This document shows positions 16,389-24,515 of a DNA stretch of 64,000 nucleotides, piece after piece. The notes beneath the pieces were generated by a model, which was not told the origin of the DNA, made no database searches, and worked only from the letters and a program-made list of their open reading frames with translations. Position 1 is the stretch's first letter, and every line of letters begins with the position of its first letter. The DNA lies in assembly GCA_947499545.1 (NCBI GenBank), contig CANMOZ010000001.1, forward strand, positions 372,001-436,000, given 5' to 3'. The position numbers and the translations under genes were made by a program. This DNA comes from an uncultured Saccharospirillaceae bacterium (GTDB lineage: Bacteria > Pseudomonadota > Gammaproteobacteria > Pseudomonadales > Oceanobacteraceae).

Positions 16389-16978
16389 ATGAACATCATT
16401 TCCAATAAAATTGAATACGACTTACTTAGTTTAGCTCGTGAAAAATCATTCATTACATCAAGCAGACTTCCAAAAAAATTCTCCATGCTAACTTTACATT
16501 ATTTACATTCATTGCATTTGACGAAATACTAACAGCATCCTTTTTTTCAAAAATGAAATACTTCTTGCTAAAAACAAACGAAAACGAGATGTATTTTTCA
16601 GCCCTAGACCCAGACCAAATAGAGTACTTCCAAGCTAACTTTTCCAATTTTTTTTGTTCCATAGCTTTATCAACAGATGATCGCGAAGAAGACTACATTT
16701 CTGCATTACATGACTACCCAGCAGATAGCCCAGCTGATGCCCCAGCTCACAATACAAATTTAATCGGTATATTCTCAGAAAAATGTAGCTGGGCAATATA
16801 TGCTGACAGAGATCTAGATGTGGCTGTTTGCGGATTTATTAAAAGAGATCAACTAGCTATTTTTAAATCAATTTTTAAAGAAATTTTGCTTGGCAGTGTT
16901 GAAGATGCCGTGGATTTCATATACAGCAACACTGATCATAAAAACCTAAAATCTGAATTCTGCGATAACTACCACTAA
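16389..16978 (+). pseudogene. immunity-like protein, frameshifted in an A run
   Basis: ATG 16389, preceded by GGGGTG, opens a frame (MNIISNKIEYDLLSLAREKS...) that leaves the coding path at seven A residues, 16472-16478. The rest continues in another frame (ILHANFTLFTFIAFDEIL..., then MKYFLLKTNENEMYF at 16553) to the TAA at 16976-16978. One extra A would restore a single product of about 196 residues. The second half alone is 141 residues with its own ATG but no good ribosome site. It starts 10 bases after the previous gene. No family is recognised; an orphan immunity role is inferred from context. Confidence 0.55.
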
Positions 16979-17103
16979 AACCAACAATATTTGCGTCTTT
17001 ATGTCGAAATACTGTTGGAGCAAAACCACTGAAAACTTTCGAAGAACAATAATCCATCTCAAAGAGTGGATAGATTACTAGAATACACAACAAAGGAAAA
17101 ACA

Positions 17104-17349
17104 ATGCGTTATCCATGCCCATGCTGCGGATATCTAACTTTTGATGAGAAACCAAATGGCACTTACTTAATTTGCCCTGTATGTTATTGGGAGGATGACA
17201 TAACCCAAATTAACGATCCAGATTATGCCTTTGGAGCGAACGGAATAAGTCTAAATAAGGCAAAGAATAATTATTTAAAGCATGGAGCAATAAAGGTAGA
17301 GTTAGTTAAAGATGTTAGAGACCCTTTCCCAAACGAACACTCTCCATAG
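17104..17349 (+). CDS. CPCC-type cysteine-rich small protein
   Basis: An 81-residue protein starting MRYPCPCCGYLTF, with a second pair CPVCYWEDD. This gives the four-Cys zinc-ribbon-like pattern of the CPCC family, ending in NYLKHGAIK and RDPFPNEHSP. CPCC proteins are frequent in loci of polymorphic toxin immunity genes, which fits this neighbourhood. AAGGAAAAACA precedes the ATG as ribosome site. Direct function is unknown. Confidence 0.78.
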   Translation: MRYPCPCCGYLTFDEKPNGTYLICPVCYWEDDITQINDPDYAFGANGISLNKAKNNYLKHGAIKVELVKDVRDPFPNEHSP

Positions 17350-17523
17350 AGTGTATTAATAGGATAGGAAGCTTAAAATGAAAGGCGCCAACAACTGGAC
17401 AATATGCTGATCTCAGCATCCACTTTCAATGATTGATACTTAAAGCTTAAAAAGCAATATATAAATTTTAATTCCTCATAAAAACTTATTAAATATTTAA
17501 AATAATTTACAGGGAGAAATAAA

Positions 17524-18090
17524 ATGTTTAAAAAGAGAATGACGGCAAAAGAGTTTTTAGAGCAATTAGAAAAAGACCCTGAATACCAAAAAAGAGATAA
17601 GACTCACAGAGAAGAAAGAAAGAAGATTGAAAATTTTTTAACTGAAAACGAATCCCCAGCAGTCAATGATCTTAGAAATATCGGCTTTCCCATCGAATCG
17701 GTCTGGGATTTTGTTAACTCTAAAGAGAACTATTACTTGGATGCCGTACCATTATTGATTAAGCACTTAAAAAAACCATATCACCCCAAGGTAATTGATG
17801 GTATCGCTCGCTCTCTTGCTATCCCTGAACTAGAAGGAAACTCTGATCTTTGGGATACATTAGAAGAACTTTACAAAAAAACCCCGCCTGACACTGAAAT
17901 ATCAATCCCATTAGATAGAGGATCGCGCCAAGGGATTGCTTTAGCACTAAAAAACACCTCTGATCCAACTAAAATCCCTAGATTAAAGTCACTATTAAAA
18001 AGCTATCCAGATCAAGACTGTGATTCATTTCTTAAAGAGGCCATCAAATATTGTATTGCTTTGAAAAAAATAAGAGATAAATACAAATAG
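17524..18090 (+). CDS. HEAT-like helical protein, immunity-like
   Basis: A 188-residue protein preceded by AGGGAG. The N-terminus is highly charged (FLEQLEKDPEYQKRDKTHREERKK). The rest looks like short helical repeats (LDAVPLLIKHLKKPYHPKVIDGIARSLAIPE; IPRLKSLLKSYPDQDCDSFLKEAIKYC), the pattern of HEAT-type adaptors found among immunity genes of Rhs and CDI loci. No signal peptide. The fold is inferred from the repeat pattern only. Confidence 0.6.
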   Translation: MFKKRMTAKEFLEQLEKDPEYQKRDKTHREERKKIENFLTENESPAVNDLRNIGFPIESVWDFVNSKENYYLDAVPLLIKHLKKPYHPKVIDGIARSLAIPELEGNSDLWDTLEELYKKTPPDTEISIPLDRGSRQGIALALKNTSDPTKIPRLKSLLKSYPDQDCDSFLKEAIKYCIALKKIRDKYK

Positions 18091-18147
18091 TCAATATCCC
18101 CTACAGGAAACAAAAAACACATATCAATTTTAAGGTGTAATGAAAAC

Positions 18148-18561
18148 ATGGAACGCCTTCCCAGCAAATGCTCAATAAACTTTAACATTTCGTCAAAGCC
18201 TTGCTATTTACAAGATACCAAGGCTATATCTGAAATCGAGGGTAGCCTGACGATTACAATAGCTCATCAAAACATTTTTGAAGAAGAAAACATTCTTCTT
18301 GCTGAGTTTTACTTAGCCTTATCAAAATGGTATCAATGTTCAAATCTAGAGAATACGTTAGTATACAAGTCCATGGATTATGAAGATGAACCAATCTTGG
18401 AATTCTCTACTAATAGTGCATTTGCTTTAATCAATTCTGCTTGGTTAAAAGATGGTATCAGTGCACCGGTATCCGTCGATTTGGACTCTTTCATACAGGC
18501 TATCAGTGGCTCTTGTACCGAGATATGGTCGGAAATACCGAACATTGTTTCATTAAACTAG
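18148..18561 (+). CDS. hypothetical immunity-like protein
   Basis: A 137-residue soluble acidic protein (MERLPSKCSINFNIS...). The middle reads LLAEFYLALSKWYQCS, then YKSMDYEDEPILEFS, a pattern I associate with small immunity-type proteins in which an alpha-helix precedes a strand with paired acidic residues. I cannot assign it to a named family with confidence. It lies 58 bp after the HEAT-like gene and 175 bp before the Rhs remnant. Confidence 0.5.
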   Translation: MERLPSKCSINFNISSKPCYLQDTKAISEIEGSLTITIAHQNIFEEENILLAEFYLALSKWYQCSNLENTLVYKSMDYEDEPILEFSTNSAFALINSAWLKDGISAPVSVDLDSFIQAISGSCTEIWSEIPNIVSLN

Positions 18562-18735
18562 GACCCAACGAGAAATACTAGCCGCGTTCCAGACATAGGT
18601 GGATACAGCAAAATTTGGTAGGGCTGGTGAAGGGATAAGTGACTGCTTTGAGTTCGACGCATTCAGCACACTAATGATTAAGGTTATTTTGCTCACTTCA
18701 TTGACTTATCACTTAAGTACAGGCTTATTGAATCC

Positions 18736-19976
18736 CTGGGCCTAGTTCATATGAATGGGCGGGTATACGATCCGCTGCTTGGTCGCTTCCTAAGTGCCGA
18801 TTTGTACAGGCACCGACCAATACACAGTCGCCTAACCGCTACAGCTATGTGTTTAATAATCCGCTGAGTTTTACAGATCCGTCAGGTTACTTCGCCATCG
18901 GTGGAATTGAAATTGGTGGAGTTTTTGGCCAAATGGCAGATCAAATCGGTTTCCACTTAGCAAAATTTGATTACTGGGCTCATACCGATGGAAGTAAGGT
19001 TGCGAGCATTGGAAGTGCCGTCATAGTCGCATCAGTTTTTTGCATTGCAACAGCCAAAACAGGGCCTGCCGCTTGTGCTGCTGCCTCTGGTGCTCGCTCA
19101 ACCTGGCTAAGTGGTGATATTAAACAAGGAGTTAAAGCTGCAGCCATTGCATATGTGAGTGCTTCGATTGCAGCTGAAATTGGAGAAGCTGAAACTTTAG
19201 GGAAAGATGGGGTTATTACAATTTCACAAACTGAAGCAGCCGTACTACACGGTCTTAGCCAAGGGCACCTTTCAGTAATTGGCGCAGGTAAATTCACGAT
19301 ACAGGGCTATCTTGCTGGATTTGTTTCTGGGTCTGCCGGCCATGCTGTAGGACAAATGTCCAATAATATATATGCCGATGTATTCTTGTCCGGCACGCTG
19401 GGTGGTGTTACATCTAAAATTGCTGGTGGTTCCTTTAGTGATGGTTTTATGACTGCTGCTATGGTCAGAATCTTCAATGAATGGAATCATAAGAAAGCAC
19501 CACTTGAGAAATGGGATTGCAGTGGTAGGAATTGTAGGCCAAAACCACAAACAGATGTTACGACAAAAGTTGATGGTAATTATCACGAGTACCGAATTAA
19601 AGGGAAAATATGCTCACTATCAACAGCCGGATGTAATCCAGCATATGCTGATAAAGTATTTGCACACGTAAATGAAAACGACATTCCCTTGAATTGGGGA
19701 GAAAGTGACTTAGGAAGTGGAGATAGAGTTTTATTTTGGAGAAATCCAATAAGACATTCAGAATTTCCGACGAATAGAACTAGTCTCAATGCAACTCAAG
19801 AAGGACACACTTTCCATCCTGGCACTGTGGAACATAGAGTATACTTTGAAAACAAAGGGCTGTATTATGAAATAATTGGGACTGGTAGTGGAAATAACCC
19901 CGCATTTAATAATGAAGTTGGAATTTTCTTATTCAGAAGGGGAGTCGAAGATGTCGTCAATATCTACGGTGAATAA
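18736..19976 (+). pseudogene. orphan Rhs C-terminal module (core end plus toxin tip), frameshifted
   Basis: From 18736 the frame reads [22 protein letters not shown], the end of the Rhs core, with no upstream core. At the T run 18801-18803 one base is missing, and the core resumes in another frame as [30 protein letters not shown]. The open part (GTG 18849 to TAA 19974-19976, 375 codons) then holds a Gly/Ala-rich pretoxin segment (about residues 40-210) and a polar tip domain of about 145 residues, with CSLSTAGCNPAYADK, HTFHPGTVEHRVYF and YYEIIGTGSGNNPAF. I cannot name the toxin activity. No ribosome site is seen, so it is probably silent unless recombined onto a full Rhs gene. Confidence 0.78.
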
Positions 19977-20409
19977 ATTAATTTTTATCACAGTAACGTT
20001 TTTTGTTGTTACAGTTTTATTCGGCTGTGAAAGAAGCAAGCCAATCTATCCATACCATGCGTTTCAAGGACCATATAAGGAATCGATGAGAGATGAAATA
20101 AAAACCGCCATTTCAAAACTAGCTGTTAAATATAAGCTCAGGCTAAGTGAGCACGACTCTCGCGTATTAGGTAGAGATGGGGTGGAAGGTTTAGGGCTTG
20201 CGTTGTACTACAACGATAAAATAATCGTAGATATTTTATACTTCCCAAGGTTTACAGATATATATCTCGATATCTATAAACATAAAAATATACCTCAAGA
20301 TAAAACTGAGTTAATATCTAAAGACTTTAAAACCACTTTGGAAAACATATTAGAGACAAGTTTTCAAAAGTCTGACCCATCCAAATCAAAGAGAATGATC
20401 TATTATTAA
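19951..20409 (+). CDS. lipoprotein, probable immunity protein to the Rhs tip
   Basis: The best start is ATG 19951, preceded by AGGGGAG at 19937-19943. It overlaps the end of the toxin frame by 26 bases. The 152-residue product has a hydrophobic leader KLIFITVTFFVVTVLFGC with lipobox LFGC, then a soluble domain (KTAISKLAVKYKLRLSEHD, GLGLALYYNDKIIVDILYF). Immunity genes normally follow directly after the Rhs tip, as here. A lipoprotein would sit in the periplasm, so the partner toxin may act there. Pairing is inferred from position and overlap. Confidence 0.68.
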   Translation: MSSISTVNKLIFITVTFFVVTVLFGCERSKPIYPYHAFQGPYKESMRDEIKTAISKLAVKYKLRLSEHDSRVLGRDGVEGLGLALYYNDKIIVDILYFPRFTDIYLDIYKHKNIPQDKTELISKDFKTTLENILETSFQKSDPSKSKRMIYY

Positions 20410-20424
20410 TTTTATTTCGTTTAA

Positions 20425-20448
20425 TGCCAGCTTACGCAAAAGCTGGCA
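20425..20448 (+). terminator. hairpin after the immunity lipoprotein gene
   Basis: TGCCAGCTT-ACGCAA-AAGCTGGCA, a perfect 9-bp stem 15 bases past the stop codon. The run after it is C/T rich rather than pure U, so termination may be imperfect. Confidence 0.6.
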
Positions 20449-20508
20449 CTCTCTCCTGTTTGATCCCGCTGTTTAGCGACTTATTTTCTATCCTTGCTCA
20501 CCCTCCCC

Positions 20509-20589
20509 TTGCACAAAACTTTCCCATTGCGTAATCGGCAGTGGGGGAGGAGCAGTGATTTTTTTCGGGTTCAGTTTTTTTTCGCGCCA
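20509..20589 (+). repeat. right copy of the imperfect ~80-bp island repeat
   Basis: Aligns with 15569-15650 by shared blocks in the same order and orientation, with about one base in four or five different by eye. It lies about 100 bp downstream of the last toxin/immunity gene, so the pair brackets almost exactly the island. Confidence 0.75.
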
Positions 20590-21093
20590 TTGCTGACGTC
20601 GCTGGCTATTTCAATACAGAAAACGTTAAAACCCAGGTGGGATAAGGCTTATAGAGGAATGGAGTAAGACATTTTACGATGTAGTTGGCGCATCCGTGCA
20701 CCTCTTGAGCACCAACGCCTATAAGTCTGCTTTATCTCACTTTTGATAGGTAATGAGATTGTCTTTTGTCCCTTTATAAAGAAACATCCCAACAGTCTAC
20801 GTATAAGCGCCCATCGCGCTGTTGATGCCAGCAATATTGGTGAGCTTGACTATCGCCTGCATAAGTTATCAGTACGCAGCCTAACGTAAACCATTTTGCA
20901 TCAGTTAAAGCCAGGGTTTGGTGTTGACCCACTGTTTTCAAGAACAACTCAGACTGGCTATATGGTTGTTGAGAGGAACTCCGTCATTGGGTTGGTTCAC
21001 CCCCAAATCAATTGAGTCATTGAGGCTCCCTGAAGAACTGTCCGAATCAAACAGCAGCTTCAAGGCCGGCTTAGCCTTGGAATAGTCGTAACA

Positions 21094-21558
21094 TCAAGCA
21101 GCCATAGGTAAGCTGTGATCAACAATAGCTTCTTGATACATTTTCTGCCGCTCTTCCATTAGGGCACCTGAATTGGTTTTGTAGTGATAGACCACTTCAC
21201 CATTCGTAAACTCTTCATCGAGTACAACTGAAGCGTTGAAGTTTCTTGAAAACGCATCAGGGATACCTTTAGCGTTTGGCCAGCTGATTGCTGGATACCC
21301 TACCAAATCTAAGCGAACTTTAGACTCTTGATCAGCCTGGTTTCTATGTATCACGACTCCAGATACGTGACTTATACACAGAATAGGCATTGAGGTCGCT
21401 TGTGTAACTTGCGCAAAACCTGAAACCCTTCCATTTGAAACATCAATCAGCAAACTCAGCTCCAGCTCTATGGCCTCCGAAGCACACCCTTCAGATTCAG
21501 AAAAAAGATTGACTGTCACTAAGCCCGAGATTGGTTGCATTCCATCTGCAATAGCCAT
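21094..21558 (-). CDS. DUF1842-like protein
   Basis: A 154-residue soluble beta-rich protein. The pattern GLVTVNLFSESEG...ELELSLLIDVSNGRVSGFAQVTQAT (about residues 12-55), then SRNFNASVVLDEEFTNGEVVYHYK (about 104-128), matches what I remember of the DUF1842 family, whose function is unknown. No signal peptide is seen. It stands alone with no clear operon partner. Family assignment is tentative. Confidence 0.55.
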   Translation of the reverse strand: MAIADGMQPISGLVTVNLFSESEGCASEAIELELSLLIDVSNGRVSGFAQVTQATSMPILCISHVSGVVIHRNQADQESKVRLDLVGYPAISWPNAKGIPDAFSRNFNASVVLDEEFTNGEVVYHYKTNSGALMEERQKMYQEAIVDHSLPMAA

Positions 21559-22060
21559 GGGTATATGTCCTATGCAAGTAATTGACCCCTTTAGTCTAGA
21601 TGCGTCTGTGTAACCCTAGGTGTCTGAGGAGCCGAAAAGGGTTTTATTTAGTGTGACAACGTATTTTATTCTTCAAGCCTTTGTACCGCATCAAACACTT
21701 GTTCAACCTTCACCAAAAGGCTTTTCATTCACATTGACTTGCACGCTACTTTCTAGACCAGCCAAAACTAAGTATTGTTCTCACCTATAAAAATCGGTGT
21801 TCTGAAAGGATGTAATGCTTGTGAAAACACACACCTGCTGTGAGAAGAGATATTCTTCTAAAACCTGAGAAATTTCACATTCTAAGAAGTTAAACCGTAT
21901 TCCAACCATCCCATATGCCCCCCTATAATCGTATGGACTGCAAAGAGATTGGCATTGTTTGTTGCCGCACAAAGAGGGGAGATTTTAGCGCTTGGTACAC
22001 ATTTAAACCAGGATACAGTAAAAGCAGCGATAGGAGCCTGGTGACCCATACAGTCTCAGA
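21559..22060. other. gene-free gap
   Basis: I see only short open frames without ribosome sites and nothing recognisable. Confidence 0.5.
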
Positions 22061-22753
22061 TTATTTGGCCATTAAATGTTCGCCAATCGTGTACGTTTCA
22101 AAAAGCTTTCGATACTCGCCATTCTTTTTAATCTCTCTTAAACCTTGATTAAATTGAACCGTTAGCTGCTTAGAGTTTGGGTATTGTTTCGAAATCATAA
22201 GATGAAATGCTGCAACACTTTCAGCTTTATCAAGTATACCGATACTATGCAATTTGTTTGGCGCCTCTTGAGAGACAATGTAATGCCCCACAATCTCGTC
22301 AACGATGATGTAGTCAATACGTTTAATCAATAACATCTTCAAACCTGCTCTATCACTATTGACGTACGTGATGTCGAGGCCGTACTTTTCAAAATCGGGC
22401 ACATACCAATATCCTCTAACAGCACCCATCACATTCCCTTTAAAATCTTCTAAAGTATTCAAATCTTTTTGGTTAGGGATTTTTTGTTTATGGAAAAAAA
22501 ACCTGTTTTTAGAGTAAATAATGGGATCTGAGAAAATAAATTCTTGTTGCCTCTCATCCGTTTTAAAATAGGGTATGCTTCCAAAGACAGCACCATTTAG
22601 AAGCATTCTTTCTCCTCTACTCCAGGGTATAATCCAAACTTCTAAAGGAATACCTTGACTTTTAAAAGCTGATTTTACAATATCGGTTACAATTTGATTC
22701 CCTTCTTCTAAAGTCGATGTGTAGGGAGGATAATCATTGGTGGTGATAATCAC
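22061..22753 (-). CDS. solute-binding protein family 3, N-terminally damaged
   Basis: The 230-codon frame carries a periplasmic binding-protein fold (SBP_bac_3): IITTNDYPPYTS at the start, VWIIPWSRGERML, EFIFSDPIIYSKNRFFFHK, then the hinge region NVMGAVRGYWY and FNQGLREIKKNGEYRKLFE at the end. The only possible start is GTG 22753, inside the mature protein. Upstream the same frame reads SLALVSFQSQSDDRQEP, a signal peptide tail, but meets a stop at 22805 with no initiation codon. Export is thus probably lost and the gene may be decaying. No transporter genes lie near. Confidence 0.68.
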   Translation of the reverse strand: MIITTNDYPPYTSTLEEGNQIVTDIVKSAFKSQGIPLEVWIIPWSRGERMLLNGAVFGSIPYFKTDERQQEFIFSDPIIYSKNRFFFHKQKIPNQKDLNTLEDFKGNVMGAVRGYWYVPDFEKYGLDITYVNSDRAGLKMLLIKRIDYIIVDEIVGHYIVSQEAPNKLHSIGILDKAESVAAFHLMISKQYPNSKQLTVQFNQGLREIKKNGEYRKLFETYTIGEHLMAK

Positions 22754-23729
22754 TGGCTCTTGCCGATCATCCGATTGAGACTGGAATGAAACTAAGGCTA
22801 AAGATCAGTGCCTATTTCCAACCACAACATTGGCAACCCTTAGAAGCATGTGGACTTTAGATCTATCAGTGTTATAAGACTGCGCAACAAACAGTCAGCA
22901 AATACTAACTCATCAAAGTATCTGTATTTCTAAATCACCGAAGCTAATGTCTCATCGATCTCACTCCAACCGGCTTCAGAGTGATCGACTATTAAGCCCC
23001 CACCACCATCCAAACATGCCATCCGCTATTGCTGTGCACATCTTTCACAGGCATGCTATCAGACGATCGAGCACAACATCATATTTTCATTGAGATATCT
23101 ATGGGTAAACTCAGGTTACACGATTGGTACTGAGAGGAGTATTGATGGTAAATGCTTTGTTATGATTTGTTTTTAAAAACAATAGCAGGTATAAATTATC
23201 AACTTTTTGGTTTGACCAAATAAAATTGCTGTCTACAAATCAAAATGAATTTATTTTTTATTTTTTATTTTTTATTTTTTATTTTTTATTTTTTATTTTT
23301 TATAATATGAGAACAAATATCATTCATATTTCTATCTTTTAGATTCAATTTAAGCTTGAATGAACAATCTCGCATCTAAGGTGGATCGAGTAGAGCTATA
23401 CCAAGCTATTCATAAGTTTCCTGTAGGAATTACGATGCATATAATATCACGTAATGACTTGAAAAAGCTTATCTCCTTTTCCCGTAAACGCAACAATCGT
23501 CGATAACACTCCCGCTAGGAAAACGTATGATCATTCTTCCATCACCGAGATACGAGGAACTTCCTACAACCTAGAAGAGGACGTTTCTCCTAGTTTCGCC
23601 TCTATAGGCAAATATGAACCGTATCCAACCATTGTTGATCAACAAGCTAAGAAGATAAGCATTAATTCAAACCATTTTTCTTATTTGTGAGCGTTATAAA
23701 TTAACTCACTTGTAGCTATGAAACAGCTT
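22754..23729. other. long AT-rich gap with 7-bp tandem repeat
   Basis: No intact gene is seen. It contains the ATTTTTT repeat at 23253-23301 and a 23-codon stub at 23435-23506 (MHIISRNDLKK...). The last 220 bases before the lectin-like gene's stop show nothing. Confidence 0.5.
23253..23301. repeat. 7-bp tandem repeat (ATTTTTT)x7
   Basis: Seven exact copies of ATTTTTT in a row, with a partial unit before and TATAATATG after. Such homopolymer-rich microsatellites are prone to slipped-strand change. It lies about 450-500 bp upstream of the damaged binding-protein gene and about 900 bp beyond the start of the lectin-like gene, so no promoter link is evident. Confidence 0.9.
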
Positions 23730-24206
23730 CTAGTAAACATGAAATAGTTGCCGAGTATTAGGTTCACAGGCAACCGCTTTAAGCCTCATTCGATTAGGAT
23801 GAAACTCCAAACACCGACCCAGCTTATTAACAATTTTATACTTGTTATTTACTAACTGCAGCTTCCATTCTGCACGAGGGAAGTCACTATTACAGCTATT
23901 GTCATATTTTGCCAAATCAGAGCCAGATGAGTCATATATACACCCTCCAGGCCGGTGAATACTTGCAATATTAAACCATCCTGCTGCAATAGGTTTTAAA
24001 ATCCAATCCGCATACGCATCGCGACGAAGATAAAGCTCTTTGGTTCCTGTATCTCTAAGGTAAAGATGGTATAAGTCAATATTACTGCCACTAGTTGTTG
24101 CCATCATATTTGCAGAACGAATGGTGACAGGATTGGCAGCAAAAGTATTTGTAAAAACCCCAACTAAAGTCAGAGAAATTGCAAGTGATGAAATAATTTT
24201 TTTCAT
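23730..24206 (-). CDS. small secreted protein, ricin-type lectin-like
   Basis: A 158-residue protein from the ATG at 24206 (AGGG seven bases upstream; an ATG two codons earlier is too close to the site). It has a signal peptide cleaved near FAA/NP. The C-terminal half reads AEWKLQLVNNKYKIVNKLGRCLEFHP, then AVACEPNTRQLFHVY, resembling one beta-trefoil (ricin B) repeat with a W-x-L and a terminal Q-x-F/W pattern. Four or five Cys suggest disulfides. Such modules bind sugars or anchor toxins. The call is by pattern and tentative. Confidence 0.55.
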   Translation of the reverse strand: MKKIISSLAISLTLVGVFTNTFAANPVTIRSANMMATTSGSNIDLYHLYLRDTGTKELYLRRDAYADWILKPIAAGWFNIASIHRPGGCIYDSSGSDLAKYDNSCNSDFPRAEWKLQLVNNKYKIVNKLGRCLEFHPNRMRLKAVACEPNTRQLFHVY

Positions 24207-24515
24207 ATACATACCCTATTATTATTCATAGGCAACCATGCCCGGCATGGCAGAGTACCTAAAACCTACTAGGATATCAATACTGTCTTACTCGTTTTCT
24301 TGTTTTAAATTAACTAAAGTGGCAACTGCTAATTCATGTCAAACAAATAAATGAAATAGGAACGGATGATGCCTCATAAATTAGGGAGCATTAAATACCT
24401 TCCTTGCCTAGTAAGCTTCCATTGATCAAAAGTATTAGTTCACCATAATATAAAACTGAAAGAAAGCCCAGCTGCAGCTGGGCTTTCTTTTAATCAACGC
24501 TCATGAGTATCATTA
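24207..24515. other. gap with the promoter side of the lectin-like gene and a terminator
   Basis: About 310 bp without a gene. The right part carries the strong hairpin at 24462-24487; the left part is the upstream region of the lectin-like gene and has no obvious operator. Confidence 0.5.
24462..24487 (-). terminator. strong terminator after the phospholipase-like gene
   Basis: GAAAGCCCAGCTGCAGCTGGGCTTTC is a 26-base perfect palindrome with an A-rich left flank (a U run for leftward transcripts) and a T run on the right. It lies 28 bases beyond the stop of the leftward phospholipase-like gene. Confidence 0.82.

Larger units (their letters stand above)
20410..21093. other. gap carrying the right island repeat
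   Basis: No gene is recognised. It contains the hairpin at 20425-20448 and the right island repeat at 20509-20589. An open stretch of 51 codons (20938-21093, minus strand) directly continues the DUF1842-like frame beyond its stop. Confidence 0.5.

Noticed and set aside
19272-19789. Minus-strand open frames over the Rhs tip
   Set aside because: They overlap the well supported toxin/immunity frames and have no ribosome site or family pattern.
23435-23506. Short frame MHIISRNDLKK resembling the start of a HigB-type toxin
   Set aside because: Only about ten residues match the pattern, the frame stops after 23 codons, and no antitoxin follows.
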